Assembly: GCA_041494445.1 (NCBI GenBank)
Contig: JBGQAU010000071.1
Coordinates: 1 to 17,345, forward strand
Direction of reading: 5' to 3'
DNA length: 17,345 bases
Origin: JAIQFR01 sp041494445
Lineage (GTDB): Bacteria; Acidobacteriota; Polarisedimenticolia; Polarisedimenticolales; JAIQFR01
This document shows positions 7,253-15,175 of the stretch, one piece after another. How positions within the stretch are numbered: the first letter of the stretch is position 1; each line of letters starts with the position of its first letter. The notes beneath the pieces were generated by a model that saw only the letters and a list, made by a program, of their open reading frames with translations, searched no databases and was not told the origin of the DNA. A program made the position numbers and the translations under genes.

Positions 7253-7282
7253 ATTGTAGGCCGAAACGGCGCGGCAAGTCAG
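7253..7282 (-). promoter_or_regulatory. Candidate promoter for DUF4097-like copy B
   Basis: On the minus strand CTGACT (7282-7277), an 18-base spacer and TACAAT (7258-7253) match sigma70 boxes at 4/6 and 5/6. The -10 lies in the dodecamer CCTACAATCTCG, also found in front of lipoprotein copy A (3199-3188). Conservation of this stretch beside otherwise diverged spacers supports a functional element. Confidence 0.45.
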
Positions 7283-7313
7283 GGGGGAAGGAGCGCGGCG
7301 GGCGACGAGACTC

Positions 7314-7829
7314 TCAGCGAAAATGGAACCGAGGCACGCCCGCCACCGCGTCGGCGACCTTCTCGAACGAGCGCATCGAGCGGTTGGCCCCCTCGTACCT
7401 TTTCCCGTCCCGCTCGACCGTGTAGGACCAGAGGACCTTCCCGCCCGGCTCGACCACCAGCTCGTCGATGTAGTGGATGTTCGGCTTCTCCGGCAGAAGC
7501 CGCCGCTCGTCGCATTCCACCATCAGGCGGTGCGTCACAGGGTCTACCCGGGTGTCGAACTCGTACGTCGCCATGTGCTTGCCGTCGTACTTCTCCTCGC
7601 AGCGCCCGTCCCAGCCGCAGGAGACGTCGAGGCGTTGGTCAAAGGAGTGCTTGAACCACCGGAACAGGTACCGGTCCCCCGTCCTCGCGATCGCCACGAC
7701 CGAGACGTTGCGGTCGTTCCCGCGCGACCAGGTCCCGGTGTAGCCGGTGTCGCTGACCCTCGGTCGCACGCTGCACGCCGCGGAAATCACCGCGATACAC
7801 AGAATTGGCAAGCTCCGGCTCCGCGTCAT
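7314..7829 (-). CDS. Small lipoprotein of unknown function (copy B)
   Basis: 171 residues. MTRSRSLPILCIAVISAAC ends in a plausible lipobox with C19. The mature part is a diverged paralogue of the protein at 2643-3179: RVSDTGYTGTWSRGN directly after the anchor, VDPVTHRLMVEC in the middle, and IDELVVEPGG and YTVERDGKRYEG near the end. ATG at 7829-7827 has GAGGTGAT upstream (8-base spacing from GAGG). This copy is followed by DUF4097-like copy B rather than by rnc. The 212 bp upstream (7830-8041) contain no gene I can support and only a weak TATAGA on the minus strand without a -35 partner. I do not recognise the family; the conserved WxRGN and EPGG motifs would define it. Confidence 0.83.
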   Translation of the reverse strand: MTRSRSLPILCIAVISAACSVRPRVSDTGYTGTWSRGNDRNVSVVAIARTGDRYLFRWFKHSFDQRLDVSCGWDGRCEEKYDGKHMATYEFDTRVDPVTHRLMVECDERRLLPEKPNIHYIDELVVEPGGKVLWSYTVERDGKRYEGANRSMRSFEKVADAVAGVPRFHFR

Positions 7830-8041
7830 TCGGATCACCTCGGCACGAGGGTCGTTCCCGCGCCGAAGAGCGTCGGGATCGCCCACCGCCTCTCGATGGC
7901 CTCCAGGAGCGTCCGGAAGGCCGCCACGAGCAGCAGATCGGGACGGGAGGGGCACGGGGAGCCCGGACACGAGGTCAGCGCCCAGGAATCGAGCTGCAGG
8001 CCTCGGTCTATACGAATTGCAAGTATTCACCGGCCGTGGCC

Positions 8042-11000
8042 TCAGGGTGTGGGGACGCTCAAGCCCAGCGCCGGCCGTCTCCCGCGGATCAGCTCGTCGC
8101 GGCGCTTTTCCGCCGACGCCGCCTCCTCCTTTGCCCCCGCGGCCCCCGCCGCCTTAGCGAGGACGTCGAAGAGATCGGGCGAACCGGGGAAGAGCTGCAC
8201 GGCCTCCCTGGCGCGGCCGAGCGCCTCCTTGGGCCGGGCGAGCGCCAGCAGCGCCTCCGCCCAGGCGGCGAGCACGCCCTCGGTCCGCTCGCCGAGGCGA
8301 ATCGCCTCCTCGATCTCGAAGAGGGCCTCCGCCGCACGACCCCGCGCGAGCAGGCGACTTCCGAGGAGCGCGTGCGGCCCGGAGAGGATCGGCTCGATTG
8401 CGATCGCCCTGCGGTAGAGCGCCTCGGCCTCGTCGGACTTTCCCTGGGCGTCGCGGAGGATGCCGAGGCGGTGGAGCGCGCCGGCGCTCTCGGGGTAAAG
8501 CTCGACCGCATGAACCAGCACCTTCTCCGCCTCGTCGGCCTTCCCGAGGAAGAGATCCACGTAGCCGAGGTTGACGAGAGCGTCCAGGTTGTCAGGCTCC
8601 TCGTGGGCCGCCAGCGCGAACTCCTCCCGCGCCGCCTCGAGGTCGCCTCTCTGCTGGAGCGCGAGCCCCGCCTTGAACGCCCAGTCCGCGACGAGGAAGC
8701 GCGCGTAGCGCTGCCCCGACTCCGCGGAAGGGAGCGCCACCGACATCGCGTCGTCGACCTTCCCAACCGATCGCAGGATCTGCGCGTCGATCACCGCCTG
8801 ATAGGCCCCGGCGAGGGCGAGGAACGAAGACCGGTACTCCCCGTCGAGGCCCAGCCGCGCCGCGCGCTCCTCGGCGCTCGGACGGAGCCGCATCAGCTCC
8901 CTCAGGTTCGGTCCGACCGTGTCCGCGAACAATCCCCGCGGAGCGAAGAACTCGACCCGCGGGCGGTCGTCGCTGCTCCGCGGCGCTCCCGAGGCGAGCT
9001 TTCGGATCTCCGCCTCGTCGGCCTGGTAGAACGAGAGCACCTCCACGGGACCGCGGACGCCGATCCCCGCCAGGCTCGCCTTGACCTCGGGCCGCTCGAC
9101 GCGCCGGGTCAGCTCCACCACGTCCACCGGTGGGAACGGCTCTTCCCTGCCGAGCAGGACCAGCGACAGCCCGGTCGAGAACAGCCGGACCCGCGGGAAC
9201 ACGTCGGCGAACGACCCGACGATCGTCTTCATGTCCCCGGGGAGGATCCTCCAGACGGGCACGAACTGGCACATGACCCCGCTGGGGGCGAGGCGCGCGC
9301 GGCACAGCTCGAAGTAGTCCCTCGAGTAGAGCGCCCCCGAGCCTGTGAGAGACGGGAAGTTCGGCGCCGAGGAGATCACGTCGAACCGATCGCTCGTCAG
9401 CTTCAGGAAGTTCCGCCCGTCGTCGATCCGCACGTCGAGCTTCGGGTTCTCGAGCAGATGGTGGTTCACGTCCGCGAAAAACCGGCTCGCCTCGAACACC
9501 CCCTTCTCCAACTCGATGCCCGTGAGCCGGTCCACCTCGTGGAGTCCTATCGCTCCCGCGGTGACGCCCGCGCCGAGCCCGACGACGCACGCCTTCCTGA
9601 CCGGCCCGGGGTGCATCAGCATCGGCAGGTGCCCCAGCATCCGCTGGGAGAACATGTCGTCGAAGTGGTCCGAGGCAGTCGTGCTGCCGTTGACTGTGAT
9701 GAACTTTCCCTTGGCGCTCCTGAACGAGATGATCGTCTCGTTGTACCCCTCGGTGTAGGTCATCAACTTGTAGTCGGCGACGATCCGGTCCACGAGCACG
9801 CCGCCGTTTTCAGACAGAAACGTTCGCGGCTCGAAGTACGCCCCCGCCCCGAGGAGCTTCCGGTCCCAGCGCGGCGCGAAAAGAAGCACCCCCGCGAGCA
9901 CGACCACCGCGAGCCCCGCGGGGATCGCCCACTTCGGGCGCACGGGCCCCGGCTCCGCGAGCAGGCTCCCGAACGCGAGGACGAGCGAGATCGCGACCAC
10001 GAGCTTCAGGGTCCACTCGCACCCGATCGTGGGGAGGAGCACGAAGCCCGCGCCGAACGACCCGAGGATCGAGCCGACCGTGTTCCAGGCGTAGACCCGG
10101 CCGATCCTCGACCCCGTCCCGCCGGCTCCGGCCGCAGCAAGCCGCACCACCACCGGGAAGGTCCCGCCGAACGCCAGCCCCGCCGGGATCAGCGTCAGGA
10201 CGGACAGCAGCAGCTTCGTCTCGTTCATCCCCTCGAACGTGATCCCGGCCGCCCAGATGATCCTCAGGAACAGCCCCGGCATCGCGTTGACCGCGAGGCT
10301 CCCGAGCAGGACGAAGAGCGCCACGGCACCCTGCGTCAGCGCCAGGAGCCGGACCGGCGGCTCGAACCGGTCCGCGAGGCGCCCGACGATCACGGCCCCG
10401 GCCGCGATCCCCAGCAGGAACACCGAGAGCATCGCGCTGAACGAGTACACGGTGCTCCCGAACACCAGCACCAGCACCCGGAACCAGACCACCTCGAACG
10501 CCAGCGCGGCCATGCCGCTTCCGAACGCGACCCAGAGCGGCCACGACGCGGGGTCGGTGAGGGGCGTCCCGGCCGGCGCCTCTTCTTCTTCCTTGCCGGC
10601 CTCCTCGTCCGCGGGCGCCCCGGTCGAGCGCCGATCGAGCAACCAGGCGGTCGTCGCCACCACGGCGTTGAAGCACGCGGCGAGGAGGGTGGTCCTGAAG
10701 AGCCCGAGGTACGGGAGCAGCCACCACCCCGCGAGGAAGCATCCGACCGCCGCTCCGGCGGTGTTGACGAAGTACAGGAAGCCGACCCCGAGGCCGACCT
10801 GCCCCTTCCTGCGCAGGAGCCCCTGCCCCAGCGCGGGGAGCGTGGCCCCCATGAGCGCGGTCGGGACCAGGAGCAGCGCGATGCAGAGCACGAACCTGAT
10901 CGTCGAGCGGAGGAGGAACGACTCCGGCAGCAGCGGGAAGACCGACGCGTAGATCGCGTCCACGAGGCGCAGCAAGAGGGGCAGGAGCAGCGCGTAGGTA

Positions 11001-11290
11001 CCGACTCCCGCTTCCAGGAGCGCGAACATCCTGAGAGGCCGCTTCGCCGTGTCCGCCCGCCGCCCGAGGAGCGCTGCGCCGAGGGCCATCCCGCCCATGT
11101 ACGACACCAGCACGGTGCTGACCGCGAAAGCGGTGACGCCGAACACCTCGGCGAGCATCCGGCTCCAGACGACCTCGTAAGTGAGACCGCAGGCCCCGCT
11201 GATCACGAAGAGGCCGGCGAACGGAACGGTTAGCGGGGGGAGGTTCCGGAGGAGGCCCGGCGCATCGGGGCGGGGTGTCGATTCCGTCAT
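8042..11290 (-). CDS. Fused MFS-like / spermidine-synthase-like membrane protein with C-terminal TPRs
   Basis: 1082 residues. Two homologous membrane halves come first: SGACGLTYEVVWSRML (31-46) and GSGMAALAFEVVWFRVL (257-273), each followed by a GR(R/L)AD loop, about 12-14 membrane segments in all, joined by an acidic linker (228-238). Around 560-660 is a class I methyltransferase/polyamine synthase fold: VVGLGAGVTAGAIG, GIELEKGVFEA and VRIDDGRNFL. Where true spermidine synthases carry an acidic DSTDP motif, this protein has FDVISSAPNFPS (about 637-648), so aminopropyl transfer is doubtful. Residues from about 840 to 1075 are TPRs (LDALVNLGYVDLFLGKADEA, LHRLGILRDAQGKSDEAEAL). It lies 46 bp downstream of the sulfatase gene and is probably co-transcribed. 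No strong Shine-Dalgarno precedes the ATG. The domain call is firm; the substrate is unknown. Confidence 0.85.
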   Translation of the reverse strand: MTESTPRPDAPGLLRNLPPLTVPFAGLFVISGACGLTYEVVWSRMLAEVFGVTAFAVSTVLVSYMGGMALGAALLGRRADTAKRPLRMFALLEAGVGTYALLLPLLLRLVDAIYASVFPLLPESFLLRSTIRFVLCIALLLVPTALMGATLPALGQGLLRRKGQVGLGVGFLYFVNTAGAAVGCFLAGWWLLPYLGLFRTTLLAACFNAVVATTAWLLDRRSTGAPADEEAGKEEEEAPAGTPLTDPASWPLWVAFGSGMAALAFEVVWFRVLVLVFGSTVYSFSAMLSVFLLGIAAGAVIVGRLADRFEPPVRLLALTQGAVALFVLLGSLAVNAMPGLFLRIIWAAGITFEGMNETKLLLSVLTLIPAGLAFGGTFPVVVRLAAAGAGGTGSRIGRVYAWNTVGSILGSFGAGFVLLPTIGCEWTLKLVVAISLVLAFGSLLAEPGPVRPKWAIPAGLAVVVLAGVLLFAPRWDRKLLGAGAYFEPRTFLSENGGVLVDRIVADYKLMTYTEGYNETIISFRSAKGKFITVNGSTTASDHFDDMFSQRMLGHLPMLMHPGPVRKACVVGLGAGVTAGAIGLHEVDRLTGIELEKGVFEASRFFADVNHHLLENPKLDVRIDDGRNFLKLTSDRFDVISSAPNFPSLTGSGALYSRDYFELCRARLAPSGVMCQFVPVWRILPGDMKTIVGSFADVFPRVRLFSTGLSLVLLGREEPFPPVDVVELTRRVERPEVKASLAGIGVRGPVEVLSFYQADEAEIRKLASGAPRSSDDRPRVEFFAPRGLFADTVGPNLRELMRLRPSAEERAARLGLDGEYRSSFLALAGAYQAVIDAQILRSVGKVDDAMSVALPSAESGQRYARFLVADWAFKAGLALQQRGDLEAAREEFALAAHEEPDNLDALVNLGYVDLFLGKADEAEKVLVHAVELYPESAGALHRLGILRDAQGKSDEAEALYRRAIAIEPILSGPHALLGSRLLARGRAAEALFEIEEAIRLGERTEGVLAAWAEALLALARPKEALGRAREAVQLFPGSPDLFDVLAKAAGAAGAKEEAASAEKRRDELIRGRRPALGLSVPTP

Positions 11291-11336
11291 GGTGCGGCCG
11301 CCAGCATAAGGGATTGCTCCGCTCGAGGGAAACCGT

Positions 11337-13271
11337 TCAGGGCTTCGCCGGCTTGATCTTATCTAACTCTTCCTGAAAGCCCGGCACCGCCCGCAGCGGC
11401 GCGAGTAGCGGCTCTTTCTCGAGAGTCTCGCGGTCGCGGTATCCCTTCGCGATCGCGTCCCTCAAGGTGTCCCGGGCCCCTACCTCGTCGCCGAGCTGCG
11501 AGCGGCAGAGGGCGCGGGCGACCTGGAAGCCCGGCTGCTGTTCCGGCTTCGCCTTCGGCAGCGCGGCGTCCAGCGTCGCCGCGGCCTCCCGGATCCTCCC
11601 CTGGGCGATCATCGCGAGGGCCAGCTTGTACGCCAGGGCCGGATCGTCGGGATGCCGCGCCAGCCCGGCGCGGAACGTGGACTCGGCGCGGCCGTAGTCC
11701 TCTCGGGCCACCCAGAGGTCGCCCAAGGCCATCGTCCCGAACTTGAACTCGGGATACCTCCGCTCCAGCTCCTCGGCATAACGGGTCGCCTCGTCCAGCT
11801 TCCCGACTCGCCCCGCCGCGTTGCTGGCCCGGAGGAGCGCGAACCGGTTACCCGGGTCGTCCTTCAGGACCCGCAACCAGGATTCCAGCGCCTCCACGAA
11901 CTCGCCTCGGTCCATCAGCTCCTGACCGAAAAGGATCTCCGCCTCCAGGTGGACCATGTCCCGCGGGTTGGGACCGCCCTTTCGCTCCTCGCTGATCGCG
12001 CCGCCCACGTAGCCGAGACTGGCCAGTCTCTCGAGCGTCTCGGGGTCCAGGGGGACAGGGGCCGCCTCCGACGACGGCGCCTCCTTGGCGCTCGCGAGGA
12101 TCTCCCCCAGCCGCTCCTCGAGATCCCGCCCGATATCCGCTTCGCTCGGGTACACGTTGGCCTGCTCACCGGGGTCGGTATCGAGGGCGTAGAGCTCCGG
12201 CTTCGCCCCCCGGATGAGCTTCCACTTGCCGAGGCGCACCCCTTCGAGCGGGCTCCAACCGTAAATGAGCGAGCCGGAGAGCGACTCGAAATAGAGCGCC
12301 CGCCGGGGGAGCCTGCCGCCCGTGAGCGCCGGCCGGAGGCTGATCCCCTCCATGCGCGAAGGTATCGCGATCCCGGCATAGTCGAGGACGGTCGGCGCGA
12401 GGTCCGCCAGCGAGACCGGCTCCTTCACGACCTCTCCCCGCTCCCTGCCCGGCGCGCTGACGATCAGCGGGACGCGGATCGTGCTCTCGTAGGCCAGGTT
12501 CGAGTGCATCTTCTCGCCGTGGTCGTACAGTCCCTCGCCGTGGTCCCCGACCACGATCACCAGCGTCCGGTCCAGGATCCCCATCTCTCGCAGGGCGTCG
12601 AGAACCTTTCCCAACTCCGCGTCGGCGTACGCGATCTCGCCGTCGTAAGGACGCTCGTGGAATTGCTGGGAATAAGGGAACGGCGGCTCGTACGGGTAGT
12701 GGGGATCGAAGTAGTGGAGCCACAGGAAGAACTTCCCGTCCCGGTGCGCCCGAAGCCACTCGAGCCCCAGCCGGGTCACGTCTCCCGCCTTCCGCTCCTC
12801 CTTCCCCGACAGCTTCTCCTTCTTCCGCTCCTCGAACAGGTCGCGATAGGTTTCGAACCCCTGGTTGAGCCCGGTGGTCGCGTTCACGGGATACGATGCC
12901 GGGACGGCACCGGTCGCCCAGCCCGCGTCGCGGAGCAGCTTCGCCAGCGTGATCGCATTCCCCGAGAGCTTGAAGATCCCGTTGTAGCGCACGCCGTGGG
13001 AGAACGGGTACGTGCCGGTGAACATGGTGGAGTGAGAGGGCAGGGTCAGCGGAATCGCCGAAACGGCCTGGTCGAACCGCACCGCGTCCTTCGCCAGCCC
13101 GTCCACGCTGGGGGTGTGGCCGCTCGCGTACCCATAGCATCCGACGTGGTCCGCCCTCGTGGTGTCGAGCGTCACGAACAGGACGCCGCTCACCGGAGTG
13201 CGCCGGGCGCATCCCGCCATAGAGAACGCCAGGAGGAACGCGGCGCAAGCGACCCACCCGAGGCGGCTCAT
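11337..13271 (-). CDS. Sulfatase-fold lipoprotein with Thr nucleophile and TPR tail
   Basis: 644 residues. MAGC gives lipidation at C21. The alkaline-phosphatase/sulfatase fold follows: FVTLDTTRADHVGCYGY (32-48) with metal ligand D36; IPLTLPSHSTMFTG (73-86), where classical sulfatases have CxPSR but this has T76-L-P-S-H, so no formylglycine can form and Thr would be the nucleophile; and VVGDHGEGLYDHGEKMH (240-256) with ligands D243 and H244 and a further H256. This points to a phosphatase, phosphodiesterase or phospho-group transferase rather than a sulfatase, acting in the periplasm. From about 430 on there are TPRs, ending in the PGFQEELDKI type of tail. Its ATG overlaps the stop of the upstream sulfatase-fold gene (ATGA), so both are made together. 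Confidence 0.85.
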   Translation of the reverse strand: MSRLGWVACAAFLLAFSMAGCARRTPVSGVLFVTLDTTRADHVGCYGYASGHTPSVDGLAKDAVRFDQAVSAIPLTLPSHSTMFTGTYPFSHGVRYNGIFKLSGNAITLAKLLRDAGWATGAVPASYPVNATTGLNQGFETYRDLFEERKKEKLSGKEERKAGDVTRLGLEWLRAHRDGKFFLWLHYFDPHYPYEPPFPYSQQFHERPYDGEIAYADAELGKVLDALREMGILDRTLVIVVGDHGEGLYDHGEKMHSNLAYESTIRVPLIVSAPGRERGEVVKEPVSLADLAPTVLDYAGIAIPSRMEGISLRPALTGGRLPRRALYFESLSGSLIYGWSPLEGVRLGKWKLIRGAKPELYALDTDPGEQANVYPSEADIGRDLEERLGEILASAKEAPSSEAAPVPLDPETLERLASLGYVGGAISEERKGGPNPRDMVHLEAEILFGQELMDRGEFVEALESWLRVLKDDPGNRFALLRASNAAGRVGKLDEATRYAEELERRYPEFKFGTMALGDLWVAREDYGRAESTFRAGLARHPDDPALAYKLALAMIAQGRIREAAATLDAALPKAKPEQQPGFQVARALCRSQLGDEVGARDTLRDAIAKGYRDRETLEKEPLLAPLRAVPGFQEELDKIKPAKP

Positions 13272-15055
13272 CGAGCGTGACGCTTCATGAAATCCAGGTA
13301 ACCCGGCGAGGAGCGGATCGGCGCGAGGTCGGGATCGTCCTCGATCCAGCTCAGCTCACGGTACCCGGCTTCGTAAGAGCGCTCCAAGCTCGCCAGGGCG
13401 CCCGCCGTGTCCCCTTTCAAAGCCTTCACGCAGGCCGTGTCGTAAATCAGCTCGGCCTCCCGGGAACCCGCCTCCTCTGCGGCCGCGAGCAGGGCCTCGG
13501 CCTCATCCAGCTTGCGGTTGACGAGAAACGCGTGGGCGGACCAGTGGAGCGACTCCTGGCGCTCGGGGAACCGGTCGAGGAGCCTTCCCGCCTCCTTCAC
13601 AAGCTGCTCCTTCACCCCGAGTTCCATCATGGCGAAGAGCCTGAACGTGAGGACTCCGAGATTGTCCGGATACTCGGCGAACAGCTTCTCGGACCGCCGC
13701 ACGGCCGGCCGAAAGCGGTTCTGCGCGAGGAACAGCCGAACCTCGTTGAGCCGCGCGATCAGGTCGGCGGCTTTCGGCGGGGGCTCGGCGTCCGGTCGCA
13801 CCCGGCCGAGCTTCAGGCCCAGATCCTCGAGCCGCTTCCGCGTCGCCGCCGAAATACTCTGCGGCCGCAGCACGGCGGGCCGGGCGACGGCGACCGCCTC
13901 GGCGCTCCCCGCCTGGATCGAAGTCGGACCCTGCCTCAGCTTCTCGATCGCCGCCTCGTCGAAGACCCGCCAGCCCGCGCCGTCCGCGACGGCGGTCAGG
14001 GGCGGCCACGCGAGCTGATCGTCGGGGGCCCAGGTCCAGGCCATCCGCTTTCTCTCGGCCAGGTTGTCCGTCCCTCGGCCGAAGTCGATCCCTTCCGCCC
14101 GCGGCGACAGTCCGCCGCCCACGATGCCGGCCAGGGTCGCGGCGACGTCCGGGAGCCAGACGGGGCGCGGGTCCCTCCCGGAGGCCGCGCGGGCGGCTGC
14201 CGCCCGGCTTCCCGTCCAGACCAGCGGGATCCGGAGAGTCGCCGGATCGAGCCAGAAGGAATCGCCGCGTTTCCCGTCCTCGCCCAGGTGCACGCCCTGC
14301 GTCCCCACGAAGACGACCTCGATCGGACCGCTCCTGCCGACGCCGTCGATCGCGTCGAGCACCGCCTTGACCGTGCCGTCCAGCGCGCCGAGCGCCTCGC
14401 GGTACCGCTTTCCCGCCTGCTCGTCGGGGCCTTCGACCCAGGTCGGGTGCAGATCCGCGAGGTGGACCCACGCGAAGAACCGGTCGTCCTTCCCCAGGGA
14501 GCCGAGCCATTGCACGAGGTGGGCCGCCGCTTCCTTTCCCGGGCGCGGCTTGGGGAAGAAGCGAGCGGGGCCCACGGCGATCCGCTCGGGGCCGTCGAAC
14601 ACCTCGAAACCGCGATCGAAGCCGGAGCCGTACGACGAGAACTGCGACCCGACGAAAGCCGCCGTCTTCCATCCGGCCTTGCGATAGACCTTCGCAAGGA
14701 TCGGCAGATCCGCGGGCAGCGGGTCGGCCGTGTTGTCCCTGACGCCGCTCCGATCCGGCGCGACCCCGGTCAGCAAGGTCGCGATCGCCGGCCTCGCCAT
14801 CGGGCAGACGGCCGCGGCGTTGTCGAAGACGACCCCGGTCGCCGCCAGGCGATCGAGAGCCGGCATCGGAACCGGACCCCCGTACGTCGAGAGCAGGTCC
14901 GCGCGGATCGCCTCCGCGGTGATCAGGACGACGCCGGCCGGAAGGGTCGAAGCGGGTTCCGTCGCCGCGGCGTTTCTGGCGGTCCCGCTCCCGTGTTGCG
15001 AGGAGCAGGCGCAGAGAAGAGCGAGGAGGACAACAACGGATTTTCCTGGGCGCAT
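13268..15055 (-). CDS. Degenerate sulfatase-fold lipoprotein with TPR tail (probable pseudoenzyme)
   Basis: 595 residues from the ATG at 15055-15053, chosen because a short lipoprotein signal (LLCAC, C17) begins there and a promoter lies just upstream. The open frame extends 25 codons further but those codons cross that promoter. The fold is recognisable: VVLITAEAIRADLLSTYG (42-59), CPMARPAIATLLTG (84-97), FFAWVHLADLHP (193-204) and VVFVGTQGVHLGEDG (247-261). Compared with its neighbour at 11337-13271, the metal-ligand Asp is E48, the nucleophile position is A87, and the DHGE ligands are T252-Q253-G-V. So it keeps the scaffold and lacks the catalytic centre. TPR-like helices fill about 440-590. 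It is first in the operon and overlaps the intact enzyme by four bases, which suggests a binding or regulatory partner. Confidence 0.8.
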   Translation of the reverse strand: MRPGKSVVVLLALLCACSSQHGSGTARNAAATEPASTLPAGVVLITAEAIRADLLSTYGGPVPMPALDRLAATGVVFDNAAAVCPMARPAIATLLTGVAPDRSGVRDNTADPLPADLPILAKVYRKAGWKTAAFVGSQFSSYGSGFDRGFEVFDGPERIAVGPARFFPKPRPGKEAAAHLVQWLGSLGKDDRFFAWVHLADLHPTWVEGPDEQAGKRYREALGALDGTVKAVLDAIDGVGRSGPIEVVFVGTQGVHLGEDGKRGDSFWLDPATLRIPLVWTGSRAAAARAASGRDPRPVWLPDVAATLAGIVGGGLSPRAEGIDFGRGTDNLAERKRMAWTWAPDDQLAWPPLTAVADGAGWRVFDEAAIEKLRQGPTSIQAGSAEAVAVARPAVLRPQSISAATRKRLEDLGLKLGRVRPDAEPPPKAADLIARLNEVRLFLAQNRFRPAVRRSEKLFAEYPDNLGVLTFRLFAMMELGVKEQLVKEAGRLLDRFPERQESLHWSAHAFLVNRKLDEAEALLAAAEEAGSREAELIYDTACVKALKGDTAGALASLERSYEAGYRELSWIEDDPDLAPIRSSPGYLDFMKRHAR

Positions 15056-15062
15056 GGCGAGA

Positions 15063-15091
15063 AGTTTAGTCAAACGACAAGCCCCTCGCAA
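15063..15091 (-). promoter_or_regulatory. Promoter for the sulfatase-fold operon
   Basis: On the minus strand TTGCGA (15091-15086), a 17-base spacer and TAAACT (15068-15063) match sigma70 boxes at 4/6 each with ideal spacing. The start site would fall within a base or two of the ATG at 15055, and no Shine-Dalgarno is visible, consistent with a leaderless mRNA. It directly follows the double hairpin that ends the upstream operon. Confidence 0.4.
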
Positions 15092-15100
15092 CGTGAGTGA

Positions 15101-15153
15101 AGGGGGAAGCCCCCTAAGCGAAAGGGCCACGGCGCGTGGCCGTGGCCCTTTCG
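15101..15153 (-). terminator. Double hairpin terminator after the secreted-protein operon
   Basis: CGAAAGGGCCACGG (15119-15132) and CCGTGGCCCTTTCG (15140-15153) form a perfect 14-bp stem with a 7-base loop. A second hairpin, AGGGGG-AAG-CCCCCT (15101-15115), lies four bases further along the minus strand. There is no long U-tract, but the strength, the position 23 bp past the stop at 15176 and the promoter that follows all fit transcription termination. Confidence 0.7.
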
Positions 15154-15175
15154 GAGCCTTACCTGCGAAGAAGAC

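Noticed and set aside
7990..8025. Possible promoter before lipoprotein copy B (TATAGA, TTGCAA)
   Set aside because: The two boxes are only four bases apart and no alternative -35 is found at 16-18 bases.
7805..11233. A 1142-codon plus-strand open frame
   Set aside because: It is antisense to the synthase-like fusion gene, is Arg/Glu/Pro-rich with no domain, and arises from GC-rich codon bias on the opposite strand.
11652..13280. A 542-codon plus-strand open frame
   Set aside because: Antisense of the sulfatase-fold gene, with no recognisable domain and composition typical of a shadow frame.
13268..15055. Calling the degenerate sulfatase-fold gene a pseudogene
   Set aside because: The frame is intact for 595 codons with a lipoprotein signal, promoter and coupled neighbour, so a maintained pseudoenzyme is more likely than a decaying gene.
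13277..15100. A 607-codon plus-strand open frame
   Set aside because: Antisense of the degenerate sulfatase-fold gene; its end crosses the promoter at 15063-15091.
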